From contig JACCIC010000280.1 of assembly GCA_018907035.1 (NCBI GenBank), positions 310,001-374,000 of the forward strand: a stretch of 64,000 nt of DNA. Reading direction: 5' to 3'. A program made the translations under genes and the position numbers. Numbering within the stretch: position 1 is the first letter of the stretch; each line of letters opens with the position of its first letter. The notes beneath the pieces were generated by a model. That model ran no database searches. It was not told the DNA's origin and saw nothing but the letters and a program-made list of their open reading frames with translations. Shown here in pieces: positions 33,490 to 45,664 of the stretch. Source of the DNA: Sycobia sp. Sy_11. Taxonomy: Eukaryota; Arthropoda; Insecta; Hymenoptera; Epichrysomallidae.

Positions 33490-34252
33490 GAGCAAGTTTT
33501 TATTCTCGTATTCCGGAATCGCCATTAGTTCCTTCTTTGATTCCGCTTTTATTTCTTCGATTTTTTATTCGTTCGATTAATCGGTTATTTCTGGATGTAA
33601 AGTGTAGACCCATTTCTCATCACCAGTCATTATGCGTTCCAACTTGTCCTGATAGTCCGAAAGCATTGTTTCACAGACCTCCATGCGACGCTGTTTTTCC
33701 GAAAAATTGAGTGTTTTTGACACCAGTCGAGATTTCATCTTTTCAGGCACAAAATGTCTTTCAAAATGATGGTAACTGAGCCATTTGACATTTCAACAAT
33801 ATCAGCAAGCGCTCTAGTAGCTAATCGACGGTTTTGTAGAACCAATTCTTTGATTTTGTCGACGTGTAGCCCATCAGTAGATGTTCTGGTGGTCTTGTTG
33901 CGGTCCCTCTTTAACGCGTTCTCAATCTTCTTTGAACAATTTATGCCAATTTAACTACCAAAGGCCTTCTGCAATATTGTGAAAATTTCGGCGACCGATA
34001 TTTTATTTCGTACACAAAATTTAATGCTACTTCTTTGTTGAATAATTTCAGACATTATAAAAACCGAAGAAACAACGTTTCTTTGTTCAGAAAACACAAG
34101 CGTAACTATATGACAAATGAAGAAAATTGCGTGAAATTTGGCACAGACAACACTAACAGTACTACCAACTTAAAAATAAAAACATTTGTCCGAATCGATA
34201 AATCCGAAAAATTTAAATTGAAAAGTCTTACTCATATTTGTACACAGTAGTA
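33490..34252 (-). pseudogene. mariner transposase, family B, copy 2, internally deleted
   Basis: Start near 34055 on the minus strand reads MSEIIQQRSSIKFCVRN. The N-terminal half is visible as LHVDKIKELVLQNRRLATRA and MEVCETMLSDYQDKLERIM, then the first catalytic block TGDEKWVYTLHPE (near 33610). It then jumps to a C-terminal piece with ELMAIPEYEN near 33520. The middle, with catalytic residues two and three, is deleted, about 350 bases compared with a normal mariner. The right end has the family B TIR (ATTTGTACACAGTAGTA). At least one frame change is present. Confidence 0.75.
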
Positions 34253-34519
34253 AGTCTAATACTTTATAAAATAATATTTCATGCTGGGTTGTCTAATTTG
34301 AATTATTTTGTAGTTATAATACATCATTTTAATTAATACATGATTTATGTTCATTATACTGAAAATCAATTGTACACTATATTATTTCCTATTAACGATA
34401 TAGTTAAATGCAAGTGAAAAAATATATAGAGTTTTTTATACATTGCTTTTGTAATAATGTTGATTTTTTTATTTTAAAAAACGTGACAACGTGTGAAAAT
34501 TTATAAAATATAAAATTGC
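34253..34519. other. AT-rich sequence without recognised feature
   Basis: Nothing was recognised. Confidence 0.4.
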
Positions 34520-35100
34520 GCCATGAGTCTACAACCATATTTGTATTTGGCACCACTAAGCGTCGCACCCGACGCCGGCTGATTCTCGTTGTCCGCCACC
34601 GTGAGAACTCCTCTTTTTTCTGATTTCGGGACACTTGCTATGCGCATCAGATCTTCTCGCCTCGGTCGCTAGAGAAGCGTGGAGCTCAGATAATAGGTGT
34701 GGAGCTAGTGAAGAGCGAACAAGAGAGAGCGAAAGAAGACAAAAATAAAGAGTGAGAGTAGAAAGAAAAAAAGAAATGTCGAGTAAGTGAGAGAAAAAGC
34801 GACAGTAGAAAGAACGAACGAAGAACAAACGAGAAAGGTAGTGAAGGAGAGAAATAAAGAAAAAGATATAAAAGAAGGAGAGAAAAAAAGGACGAAGGCG
34901 CGAGAAAAGGAGGTAAGAATTAGAGAAGAGTGAGCAATAAAGCAGAGGGCGGAGAAAGAAGGTGAGAGAAGGAGGATACGCCGTGCCCTGGCGCTGGACT
35001 CTCAGCACACCTACACCACCAAACTTCCACCAACGGACCGTTGGCACCATCATTGTTCTCCCACCGAGCAATGATGTATACGTGAGACTTTGTCCCTCTC
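34520..35100 (-). repeat. Polypyrimidine-tract repeat, copy 1
   Basis: On the minus strand it has a GC-rich head, about 240 bases almost entirely of pyrimidines (complement of 34700-34960), then CTCACGGTGGCGGACAACG and TCGGGTGCGACGCTTAGTGG. The last two words recur on the plus strand at 39375-39440. The family is unknown. The layout could be a retroelement leader. Confidence 0.55.
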
Positions 35101-35901
35101 GCGTGAGGACTGCGGTTGTGTCGGCCGCGACGGTGACCGGGACGCGACGGGTGGGGCTTCCTCGAGAACCGCGTGGATGTGCATAAATCCGCGAATAAGT
35201 GAATAAAAGGAAGGGCTATAGAAAAAATACCTTTCTGGACTCCTTTTTTACCCGTATTCCCGTCACATGCGTGTATATGTGTTTTTGTTTTGTTCTCTCC
35301 TTTTCAAGCTGGCGGGGCTCCTCCAATGATTTTTGGAATTAGGTGAGTGAATGAAATAAGTGAAGTATATATTTAGTAAGTTTCCAGCATTTTTTCCCAA
35401 AATGTGAGATTTCATTATGAAAACATGATTACATATCCTTTATTCGAAGTATTTTCCATCGAAACATACATTTTTGGATGCTTCTGATGAATCTTTATGA
35501 ATTCTAGATCAAAAAATTTCTTGTTTTCTTAAAATAATAATAGCACATTGTGTATATTGTAATATTATTTTCCCATAGGAGGGCGCTTTTTCTTTCTCAA
35601 AGCAATGCACAAAAAATTGAACGTCAAACTCACAGAATTAAACAATGTTAAACCCCCCTCCCTCCATGTATTAGCCATGCTTAGATAGAGCAAGCAGGTA
35701 TAAAATCTAAAGGTCCAAATGATACTGGCTCTGGAATAAGTTACCCTATCATAAAATGTAATTCGTTGGGTTTAAAAAAAAATAATATCGGTTTTCTCTT
35801 AAGGTTATACGTGCAATTTACTTGAATTGAATAAAATAAAATTAAATAATTCCTCTTATTTGGAAATTACTATAGTATGTTAAGAAGAGATGTAGGATTG
35901 G

Positions 35902-35948
35902 GTGGCGGGGGTGCAGGGGGTGAAACCCCCGCCGGGGGTTGGGGGACG
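35902..35948 (+). other. G-rich block, possible G-quadruplex or hairpin
   Basis: Four runs of five G occur within about 45 bases, in an A+T-rich background. GGCGGGGGT and ACCCCCGCC can also pair as a 9-bp hairpin. Confidence 0.6.
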
Positions 35949-36324
35949 GAGCCCGCCTTTTCTATAAATAAATAAGACTAATCAATTGAAGATTATAAGT
36001 TTGTTAATAATCTACGTTCAAATTAAAATTTTTAAATATTTAATAGCACAATAAATAGAATTTTAAATTAAAACTAATTAAAAAAAAGATATAGATAATT
36101 TTTAATACTTAAAAAACAAAAATTTTTATTATAAATTTTAGATAGAATAAAAATCTTATTTCATTTTAAAATCTTGAATACCTAACTCAAAGTGCAAAAA
36201 AAGGTCGAATCCGCGGTCGACTGGTGTATATACTCGTAAGTCTAAAGATCGTAAATGCCAGATGTTGCACAGGCACAGAAAACTGAGAATCCTACCGGAC
36301 TACACAATTCCGTCCATTCGCTTT

Positions 36325-36428
36325 TCCTCCCAAGGGAGGGAAAGTAAAATTCTGCTTTCTGATTGGTCGGGAATCAGCCATAAACACTTGTCCTCCCTAG
36401 GGAGAAAAAGTAGTATTTTGCTCCCTCT
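36325..36428. repeat. Two-copy repeat with CTCCCWAGGGAG palindromes
   Basis: Units at 36325-36360 and 36391-36428 both run TCCTCCC-W-AGGGAG, AAAGTA, ATT, TGCT. The second core CTCCCTAGGGAG is a perfect palindrome. Confidence 0.7.
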
Positions 36429-36510
36429 AGACAGCTGCAGAAAATCGTATTTTGCGCCCCGAGTGCGGGAAATACTTTTATCGGTCTTACAGCGTTTATA
36501 CTATAATATA

Positions 36511-37746
36511 CGAGGGGAGGTCAATAAGTCCTTAGAAAATCTAAGAGGCTCGTAGTATCGCAAATGGTCTGTTTCTAGTAAGCATCGTTCCTCATTAGGT
36601 ATTTGACAAAGTTGCAGGCATATTCATCTAGTGGTTTCGTTTTTATCGTCATTTGGAGTAAATAACTTTTGTTTTCTTAAGAAAATCGAAAAAAATGAGT
36701 TTAGAGCGGTGATTAAACATTTCTATTTAAAAGGCTTAACAGCAAAAGAAATAAAAACTGAGTTGGATTCAGTTCATGGCACATCTGCCTCTGTTTTTAC
36801 AACAGATTACAATTGGATAAATGAATTTAAACGTGGCCATACATCAACAGAAGATGAACATCGTTCAGGACGTCCCGTAGATATGAGTACCCCGGAAATG
36901 ATCGATACAATCGACGATATGGTGTTAATTGACCGAAGAATAAAATTGCGTGAAATATTTCAGGCCACAGGGGTTTCAAAAGGTACCGTCGTTTCAATTT
37001 TGCACGAAAGTTTGCTATGAAAAAAGTGTCTGCGAAATGGGTGCCGTGTTTGCTTTTAGCTGAGAACAAACACAACCGCGTGGTCTCTTCTAAGGCTCTT
37101 TTGGAGCTCATGCGTCGAAACCCAGATGACTTTCTGCATAGATTAATCACTGTAGATGAAATATGGCTATACCATTATACTCCTGAGAAGAAAAAAAAGT
37201 CTAAAAATGGATTATTAAAGGTGAATAAACTCCAAAGAAGACAAAGATGGTGAAACCAACTGGAAAGATTATGGCTACTGTGTTTTGGGATGCACGCGAT
37301 ATTATCCTTGACTATTTGGAAAAGGGACAGACGATTACTGGAAAGTATTATGCGTCATTATTAAGTCAGCTACATGAGAAAATAAAAGAAAATCGTCCTC
37401 ATTTGCATAAAAAATTTTCTTTCTCCATGATAATGCACGAGTGCATATATGTGCAGCTTCGATGGCTAAAATTCGGGAATTGAAGTTTGAACTGATAGAC
37501 CATTCACCGTACTCACCAGATCTGCCCCCGAGTGACTTCTTATTTCCAAATTTAAAAAACTGGCTCATCGGACAATGGTTTACGTCAAATGAGGAGGTCT
37601 TGCTCACACAAATGCTTAAAAAAATTAGTGATACGTCTATCAAAGTATATTGAACTAGAAGAAGATTATATTGAAAAATAAAAAAAAATTTACCCCTAAA
37701 AAATTGTTTTTCTATTGTTTTCAAAAGAATTATTGACTTACCCTCG
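36511..37746 (+). mobile_element. mariner element, family E
   Basis: TIRs CGAGGGGAGGTCAATAAGTC and complement of CGAGGGTAAGTCAATAATTC, each flanked outside by TA (36509-36510 and 37747-37748). Length is 1236 bp. It lies between PLE-type inverted words (36480-36505 and 37818-37850), so it appears to have inserted into an older PLE end. Confidence 0.93.
36685..37670 (+). pseudogene. mariner transposase, family E, frameshifted
   Basis: The expected start codon is ATC at 36685, followed by EKNEFRAVIKHFYLKGLTA, so the start is lost. The N-terminal domain is intact to HESLL at 37017 (GRPVDMSTPEMIDTIDDMV linker). A frame change leads to 37017-37253, with WVPCLLLAENKHNR and the first catalytic Asp in ITVDEIWLYHYTPE. 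A further change at 37250 opens VFWDARDIILDYLEKGQTI. The second Asp block near 37428 (HDNARVH) lies in yet another frame, and the third Asp is in SPDLPPSDF (near 37517). At least three frame breaks. Confidence 0.9.
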
Positions 37747-37748
37747 TA

Positions 37749-38939
37749 TTATACTAACACAGTTAGATGGTTCTTGTTTTTAATCACCTTCGAAGCATTT
37801 CCCATAGAAATTAAAGTATAATATTATAGTATAAAGACTGTAAGATCGATAGAAATATTTATTAATTTAATTCAGAAGAGTGGACATAAGTACAATTTTT
37901 AATTTTTATTTTATTTAATTATGTAATATAATTTCTTATGAGTTTGATCATAAACATATCAATTTTTATTAATTTTGTTGCTTTATATAGCGCAAAATTA
38001 AAGATTCTTTTTGTATGTTCATCTCTGTAATCTTTATAGTTTTAGACTACATCTAAGTATTTTACGTTCGAATATTTTAATTTTTTTCAGTTTTGTAGTT
38101 AAAGATTATATTAAACTCTACAGGGGATGATTATATAAATCAAATGGTATGGACATTTATATAAACATAATATGGCAAGACTTTGAGATCATAAGCCTGA
38201 ATAAGTCATGTAAGAAATTATATTTGGTTTTTGATTTATGGGCAGGCAATAGATATTGTATGGTTTACTGAAAATATTAGTTGCTTTATATAATTGCATA
38301 TTAAGATGTACGTTCAGTCACAATAAGTAATCATGACAGACGACCATATTTTACCGATGTTACAAGCGTGATACTCACATTGTTGTTTCTAATATTAAAA
38401 TATCTTCAGGTATTTTTGATATTTTTTGATGCCTTATCGTTGATTGGGTTGCGAAACAGTATCGTCTCGCATTTACTGGTATTTATGTCAAGATGTCAGT
38501 CATATAAAAATATCCTTATTTTATCGTACAGAAGATACAGTTTTGATTCTACATTAAGTATTGTCTACCAACTATGTAACCAATAAGGTCGCCGATCAAG
38601 GCTTCATGATAAGGATTTTAAATAAATTATATTTATCTCCCAGCGCCTACGAACTCGAAATATAGCGATGGCAATAGCCGTTGCTTTTCGGGCGCTCCAT
38701 TTTAATTCAATAATGTAAAACTTTTACTTTTGATGCTTTTCTATTATTTAATTTTTAGCCCCAGTAAAAGTATATACATATACTTTTCTTATAAGAAAAA
38801 GAATCAACACAAAGGAGAACGCACACACGGGAGGCGAAGGTGCGTGGATGTACGGTCGGAAGAACACAAAAATATATATGCGGCCGATCGATTCACTTCT
38901 TTTGTTCTGTCTTTATTCTACGAAGACAAACTAAAATCA
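37749..38939. other. AT-rich sequence with PLE-end words
   Basis: Apart from the inverted words flanking the mariner, and a PLE-end-like CTCTACAGGGGATGATTATA near 38115, nothing was recognised. Confidence 0.4.
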
Positions 38940-39455
38940 TTTCAGCGTGATTACGGCACCCGACGCGACCGCGGTCCTCGGCCGGGAGAAACTAATATTA
39001 TCGCGTATAACACACTCGAAATTCGTCGCGCACCTACCTCGTCAATCTCCATAGGGTGGTGGTAGTTCAGGGGGTCCATCGTTGGAAGGTGATAGTCTAC
39101 CCAGGCTCCGGCGTCAGAGCACGAGGTCATCATCGTTTCCGCTGGTCTCTAATCTCATTTCCTTCTTCTTTATTTCACTGCTTTTATTTCGTTTTGTTTC
39201 TCACATCTCTCGTCTCTTGACTCTGTTTCCTCCGTCCTTTCACTCTTTCGCCTCTCTTTCGGCTCTTCTCCTTTTCTTTCACCTCTTCTGGCTCACTTCT
39301 TTCTCCTATCTTTCTTTCACTTTTCACGAGACTCAGTCGGCGTCGCGAATTTCGCGAAGAACGAAAAAGGGGTGGGTACTCACGGTGGCAGACGGCGGTG
39401 TTTGGGCAGCATCGGGTGCGACCCTCCTGCGGCGCCAAATACAATTTTGGCCCCG
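38940..39455 (+). repeat. Polypyrimidine-tract repeat, copy 2
   Basis: Plus-strand counterpart of 34520-35100: GC-rich head, pyrimidine tract at 39135-39330, then ACTCACGGTGGCAGACGG and CATCGGGTGCGACCCTCC, then GGCGCCAAATACAATTTTGG. The two copies are inverted to each other, about 4.4 kb apart. Confidence 0.55.
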
Positions 39456-40867
39456 AATAATGAATTAACAATAACATTAAGATTGAAAATAATAATTAAT
39501 AATTGAGTAAAATACACATAAGGCAATTATAATAATGAAAACTAATTATACTTTTTACTTGATATTAACAATAAATATTAAGAATTCCCATAAATTTCGC
39601 AATACAAGATTACGTTAATACATCAATTTATTAATATGATTGTATAAATTATCATTTAGAAAATACGTATTATGCTTTTTTTCATACGTAGAAATGAATT
39701 TCGGAAATCGAACGCAACCTTGTACAATGCTTTCATTTGACTCTTAGAAAACAAATAATAGTATCGATTATTATATGTTATATAATAATATAACATAAAA
39801 ATATCGTGAAATCATAGTAACACTTGTCAAAATAAAAAAATCATTAACACTATTACAAAATGCAAACGCAGTAAATAAAAAATAAAATCTTTGGAATCGT
39901 TATCTTGGCTTATACATATCTCGTATAGTTGAATAGTCGTCTCGAACGACACATGTATTTGATGAGTGCTAAATTCTTAAAGTTTAATCCGTGCTTATGT
40001 ATTACGTGTAATTGTCAGTATATGTCGCAATTTTTATAACATGTGTATCATAATATATTTTCTTTTATTTTGACACGCATGCCTTTGCCTTATATAACAG
40101 GATTCGGTGTATTTCTTCATCGTTGGCTCATCGGATGATTGGGAGCAGTCGGGCAATGTGCGCGGACATGAATGCGAGCGGTGATGTAAGGGATTGGGAG
40201 ACGGAACCGAGCACAAGGTGTGGCGGTGCACGCACGAACGCCTTAAGGTTACACGATTCAAGGATGCCACGCTCGCCTGGATAAGTCGGTGCACGCGTCT
40301 TGTGACCCGTCAAATATATATTCATAAGAAACTTGTGGAATATAATTTAAACGTAATAAAGTATAATATAAATATAACATAAAAATCTGACTTGCATGGT
40401 TCTATTTATAACTTACAATCTATTGTATTATTTTAGTAAAATATATTTAATTGTCTTTTTGTTCATATAAACATAACTGAGTTCTTTGATTTTTCCCCAT
40501 TTTACCAAAAACTTCCTTTCCTTTGAAATGGATCCTGGTGTAATCGCGTAAGGTATAATGAGCGAGAAAGAAAAACGTTACAGACTAAATAGTTAATTTC
40601 ATTGACAATATTTTTGAAATTCAGTTTTAGGAGCATTTTATTTCAAGTTTTATTATTTTCTATTGGGTAGTAACGTTCCTATCGACCTCGATGTAGCATA
40701 CGCGGTAATATTCCAGGGTCATTCTAGAGGGGAGGAAGTATTACAAAGAGCGGGTTCTGGATCGGGTAAAATAATTTATGTTATGATGTATTCATGCAAC
40801 AAATAAAAAATAAGAAATGGATAAGCGAGATATACTTTAAAAAATCTTAATAGTACAAATATATTAT
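39456..40867. other. AT-rich sequence without recognised gene
   Basis: A GC-richer stretch at 40120-40310 carries overlapping frames on both strands with no family signature. The rest is A+T-rich. Confidence 0.4.
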
Positions 40868-41050
40868 TTAGCACTACTTTATTGATTCAGCACTAGTTAC
40901 CGCACGAATACCCGGCGCTGTTTTCGACGCGGAGAAGTTATAACTTATACGAATCGAGATCATTATAATAAGGATACAACTATAAAGAAATATTTAATTC
41001 CGCTGGTCTTTTGAGGAGCGCTTCCCAGCCAGGATAATTTCATTTTCATG
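40868..41050. repeat. Unclassified repeat related to 59466-59790
   Basis: Shares CGCACGAATACCCGGNGCT and a TTCCGCTG...TTGAGGAGC word with the later copy. The words look like LTR-end or structured leader sequence, but no borders were found. Confidence 0.5.
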
Positions 41051-41534
41051 GTGCTAGTGCTCTTTATATTACATAACAAGTATACATTAACAAGTTACAT
41101 AACACGTATGGACATATATACGAGTACAAATATATATACAAGTAGCGTATATGGAAATATTATAGAATTAATATAATGCGGACGTTTGCATAAGTGCGCC
41201 CTTAAAAATAATTTTGTAGATACGGCGATGCATAGATTTTCTAGTCCTAACTACCGCAGTATCTACTTTAATGCTGACGTGAGCCTTGGTGAAAAAGAGC
41301 TGGAGCTCGGGGTCATGCGTTACAGCGGGAAAGCAGGCTTAACGCGGCTCTCGCTCGCTGGGCGAAACCAATCCCCTGCCGCATAGTTAAAAATTATTAA
41401 CCAGCGGGAAAGTGAAAGAGCATATGTTGCGTGTTCTCTTTATTGAGTTTGCCGATGTGCTCGCGTGTCTTGGGTTCATGTGATACTTAGTTTGCGCGTG
41501 CTTTGTAATCAGAAACTTATGAAACTTTACGCAT
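41051..41534. other. Unassigned sequence
   Basis: A GC-rich patch at 41290-41390 with CTCGCTCGCTGGGC recalls the GC-rich centre of the Gypsy 2 LTR, but the resemblance is weak. Confidence 0.3.
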
Positions 41535-42320
41535 CATTTGCTTTCGGAAACTTATGGGGCGGAATGTATTGGTTTTAAAGACAAGGAATTAGACATTTTG
41601 CTGGATGAGAATTCATGTCAGATTCAAGGAGAACTTGCGGCATCGTTGAGCATCACGCAACAAACCGTTTTCCTGTTCCTAAAAGCATTGGGAAAGTGCA
41701 TGCCGTACGAATTGAAGCCGAGAGACATCGAAGGTCAATTTTGCACGTCCGAAATGTTGCTGCAGTGGTAGAATAATAAATAATTTGTGCAACGTATGGT
41801 CACTGATAATAAAAAATGTGTTTATTATGATGACCATAAACGTAGAAAATCTATACAAAGCCCAAAGAGCCCGTCTAATCGACGCTGAAACAAAATATTC
41901 ACGAAAAAGTCATGCTTTGCATATGGTGGGATCAAAAAGGTATCGTATACTACGAACTGCTTCCGAGTGTTTAAATCATTGTTTGAACATTACACGAAGA
42001 TGAACGGAATATGAGACCAGGCATAAGTCCATCATTTTTCATCACGATAACGCTCGGAAATATGTTACCAGTACGGTCCAAAACTATTTATATAGTCCAG
42101 ACTTCGCACCATCTAACTACCACTTGTTTTGACTAATGCAGAATACTGTTATGGGAATATGCTTCAGTTTAGTAGAGAAAATCTAGAATTCGCTTCAAAC
42201 ACAAGAAATTTTTTTGGTCTGCAATTCATGAATTGTTAGATAGATGGGAAAAAGTTATAGCTTCCGATAGACGATACTTGGAGTAAAGGACATGTAACCA
42301 TATTTTTATAATTAAACCTC
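41535..42320 (+). pseudogene. mariner transposase, family C, copy 2, decayed
   Basis: Visible parts in order: DKELDILLDENSCQIQGELA and ITQQTVFLFLKALGK (41580-41700), YELKPRDIE and CTSEMLL (41705-41765), IIKNVFIMMTINVE at the place of the catalytic TGDEKW block, which is lost, then HMVGSKRYRILRTA in a shifted frame, and C-terminal RWEKVIAS (near 42245). The third catalytic block survives only as decayed sequence near 42095-42130. Stops and frame changes are numerous. Confidence 0.75.
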
Positions 42321-42679
42321 ACATTTTGAAGAAAAAAAACGATGAAAACTTACTTGTAAACCCAATATATAGACGAAAACATATATTTTGTAATGAAATT
42401 TACAAGTTTTATTTAAAAAAATTTAGTAAAAAATTTAAACTTACTTCATATTCTATTATTAACGATTCTATTATTAAAACCTTTAAAAAAAAAAGAAAAA
42501 CACGTTTTATAAACTAAATTTTTCTAATTTGGCTTAATCATCTAGAAGGCGTATAATATAGATATAAAAGAGACATAAAACAATCGCTGTGTGAAATAAC
42601 TCAAATACTTCTGAAATTCATTTTTTTAAATAAGCGTGTTTCACTAAATTTGATAGAAAATTTTTGATAACAAATACTT
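42321..42679. other. AT-rich sequence without recognised feature
   Basis: Contains a Lys- and Asn-rich chance frame at 42326-42517. Nothing was recognised. Confidence 0.4.
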
Positions 42680-43438
42680 TGTAACATCGAGCCACTAATT
42701 AGAATAAAATATTATTGATTTTAATAACCAAACGAAAATATATTTAAAAAAATCATAACATAGATGTAAACATTAAAGTATATATATATATTTATCTATG
42801 TACACACATATATACACATACGAACACATATATATATGTATATAAATTAAAGTTTTGTAGAATGAAGTAAAGGTAATAGAAATAAGAAGAAAGAATAAAA
42901 TAAAATAAAAATAAAGTTTTGTAGAATAAAAATCGAACCTAAAATCACTAAATTTCGTCTAGCATGTCATCATCTTATTTGGGCAAGGCCAAGAACTTCG
43001 TAATACCGCCGAAATAAGGCGTTGTCTTGCGCAATATCATACGTCAGAAGCGTATGTTTTTCCTACGAAGGTCTTTGAGGTAGCACAATATGTACATTAG
43101 AGATGCGCTAGTGTACAATTTTTAATGTTTAATTTATAGTAAAATTAGTACTTTTAACAACTAAACCACATTTTTAATACAACAAATAGTTAGCACAAAA
43201 ATTATAATAAATGTTTATAACAAAATTTATAAAGTTACATAAATATTAAGGCTAGAAGTAACAAAAATAAATAAAGCAATAAAATAAGCTGTAAAAACGA
43301 GGAGCAGAGAGGGATTGCGGATGATTATGATTTTTTTCCCCGATTTTTCCACAAAATGCATTCAGTTTCAGTCCAGTAAGCAGTGCCAGTCCAGTAGAAG
43401 TCTCGGTAGAAGAAGCAGCCAGTCAGGAAGTCGTATCA

Positions 43439-43489
<51 letters not shown>

Positions 43490-44015
43490 AGTAAGTAATA
43501 AACATAATTATAATTCAATTACTATTTTTCGTTTTTTTCTTTCTTTCCTCTGTCTCATTCTTTTCCATAATCTGGGGAAGTGGCTGGTTCTGCTCTATGG
43601 TAGGACTGTACATGCCCCTCTCATTTTTACTCACGAATATACACAAACACATATTTTCTCTGTTAGGGAATTAGGTCGGCAGGCCGAGGCGAATGCGATT
43701 TTTCTTATGAAAGAAAAGGAATTCGTATTCAAGTAGAGCCTTGGACTCTGGTCTATTTAATCAAGCTTAGGAAACACTCTAAGGTATAATAACCGAAAAT
43801 AACTATCATTGTATTATTGTTATTCAATTATTTAATAATCCCGAGTTAGTGGAGGAAACTCCAGGCTCGTTCGACGCTACATTCAAAGGCAGACATACAT
43901 ATATTAAGAAAAAATATGGGTGATCTTTGAACAAAGTTAATGTACACGAAAGGACATATATGCCCAGACGTCGCATTATACTTTGAATTTTGCGGGCTCA
44001 GCCGGGATTTCAACA
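42680..44015 (+). repeat. 5' LTR of Gypsy 3
   Basis: Starts TGTAACATCGAGCC and, by position of the primer-binding site, ends GGGATTTCAACA (TG...CA). The part 42680-43928 is shared with 51910-53319. It contains a (TC)n array at 43442-43488 that is followed by AAGTAAGTAA, a possible splice donor. If only the shared part is counted the LTR would end near 43928. Confidence 0.8.
43442..43488. repeat. (TC)n microsatellite in 5' LTR
   Basis: About 23 units. The matching array in the 3' LTR is about 2.6 times longer. Confidence 0.95.
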
Positions 44016-44017
44016 CT

Positions 44018-44034
44018 TGGCGTTAAACAATTGA
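44018..44034 (+). promoter_or_regulatory. Candidate primer-binding site
   Basis: TGGCGTTAAACAATTG begins two bases after the LTR end. A TGG start is usual because tRNAs end in CCA. The tRNA was not identified. Confidence 0.45.
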
Positions 44035-44185
44035 AGTAGAAAAATAACAAATAATAAAATATAACAAATAATAATAACAAAAGCAAATAACAAACTAATA
44101 CTTCTGATAATAAAAAAAAACACCTAAAACAAACAAAAGCAAATTCACAAAGTAAACAGTAAAATACATGTACAAACAATAATAT

Positions 44186-44193
44186 ATAAAACA

Positions 44194-44224
<31 letters not shown>

Positions 44225-44285
44225 TATATAGATACTCATCTGTATGTAAAACAAAATATATTTAAAAAAATGTATATACATACAC

Positions 44286-44339
<54 letters not shown>

Positions 44340-44434
44340 CATATTCAGTTACATATAAAACAATAAACAATATAAAATAGAATATAAGCTACAATACAAT
44401 ATATAAAAATAAAAATAATACATATATCTATCTA

Positions 44435-44489
<55 letters not shown>

Positions 44490-44536
44490 AAAATAAATAA
44501 ATAAAAATAATAATATATATATATATATATATATAT
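44186..44536. repeat. Cluster of (TA)n arrays in leader of Gypsy 3
   Basis: Arrays at about 44191-44230, 44288-44335, 44438-44480 and 44513-44536 separated by A-rich spacers of similar wording (ATAAAACAATA). Local duplication of the leader is likely. Confidence 0.9.
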
Positions 44537-44550
44537 ACGAAATAAAATAA

Positions 44551-45660
44551 ATGATACCAATACCAGACTCCGAAGTAATAAGTATCTATACAGACACTAG
44601 GTTACAACGCCTAGAACAAAATATTGATGCATTAATCGGCAACGATCATGGCCGTTGGGAATTTGGGAACTATTTAGATAAAAGAATAGACCAATTGGAA
44701 AAAGCTCTGAATTAGGAATAAGCCGAAAATAAACAATTGAAAGATACGATATTACAAATATATTCCCTGCTCGCAGAAGAGCAGGACTAATTCAAAAATT
44801 CAGAAAGAAGAGAACAACAGATTATAACCTTGCTAAAGGAAAAGCAAAGAGATGAGAAATTTACAAACAATTATTGCCACAATTATAAAGGCTACTATAA
44901 GCCTACACAAATCACCTAAAAAGGAGGATACTGAAACTCTAGAAAGCTTAGAAAAGGTGTTTGAACAACTTTCCTTAACGGAATAAACCTCACGACTAGA
45001 AGTGGGATTAAATATAAAAAATTAATAAAAATTTTATTTTCAAAAAAAAAAAACAAACCATTTAATGATAAAAAAGGAGGGAGAACACGTAAGAAATGAA
45101 TATAACAAATCGTCGAAAAGCCTAAATCGGGATGCTACAAGTTAAACAAATGAATTAACATTAACAAATTAATAACTCAACCTCACCATTTGAAAAATTT
45201 AAAAGAAATAAAAATTAAAAATTAATATGACCAAGCACTAAAGCCTCTCAGCTACAAACGATAATACTGCAGAAGTAGCAATAGACCGTCGTCTATAACA
45301 TGCCAGCTATGCAATAAGCCTGGCCATACAGCTAACTTCTGTCGAACTAATCAAACGAATAAACAAAAACCTATTCCGAAATGCCAAAAATGTGGAAGGT
45401 TAGGGCACTCTGAAGCTACATGTAGGGTACGCGATCCCTCTCAACAAACCGCAGCCAGTTCTAACAGACCCACATGCGCTTATTGCAAGTATACAGGACA
45501 CTCAAATCGGAATGTCGAAAGCGACAATATAATCAGGGAAATGGACAAAGTCCCCAGAACAAGAGCGCGAACAGAGGGACTTACGACAGACAAACGCGTT
45601 CAATGAACACAAACCAATTAGCGAATCTGCTAGGCGAACTAATACCCTTGGAGCCACAAT
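44551..45660 (+). pseudogene. Gypsy 3 gag with zinc knuckles
   Basis: Gag forms the particle and binds RNA. ATG at 44551 starts MIPIPDSEVISIYTDTRLQ, a likely coiled segment running to a stop after EKALN (near 44713). Broken frames follow. No capsid domain is recognisable, so it is probably deleted. Nucleocapsid knuckles are clear: CQLCNKPGHTANFC (45301-45342), CQKCGRLGHSEATC (45382-45423) and CAYCKYTGHSNR... (from 45475), which loses its last Cys through a one-base deletion. The frame with these knuckles ends near 45540. Confidence 0.8.
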
Positions 45661-45664
45661 AAGC

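Larger units (their letters stand above)
35101..36510. other. Unassigned sequence with G-rich and palindromic motifs
   Basis: Contains the G-rich block at 35902-35948 and the tandem palindromic words at 36325-36428. No coding family was recognised. Confidence 0.45.

Noticed and set aside
36631..37653. SETMAR-like host fusion gene
   Set aside because: The transposase is inside intact TIRs and TA duplications and is frameshifted; no SET-domain exon is nearby.
39082..39468. Phe/Ser-rich membrane-like ORF
   Set aside because: It is the translation of the polypyrimidine tract, and the same type of tract at 34700-34960 is shared as a repeat.
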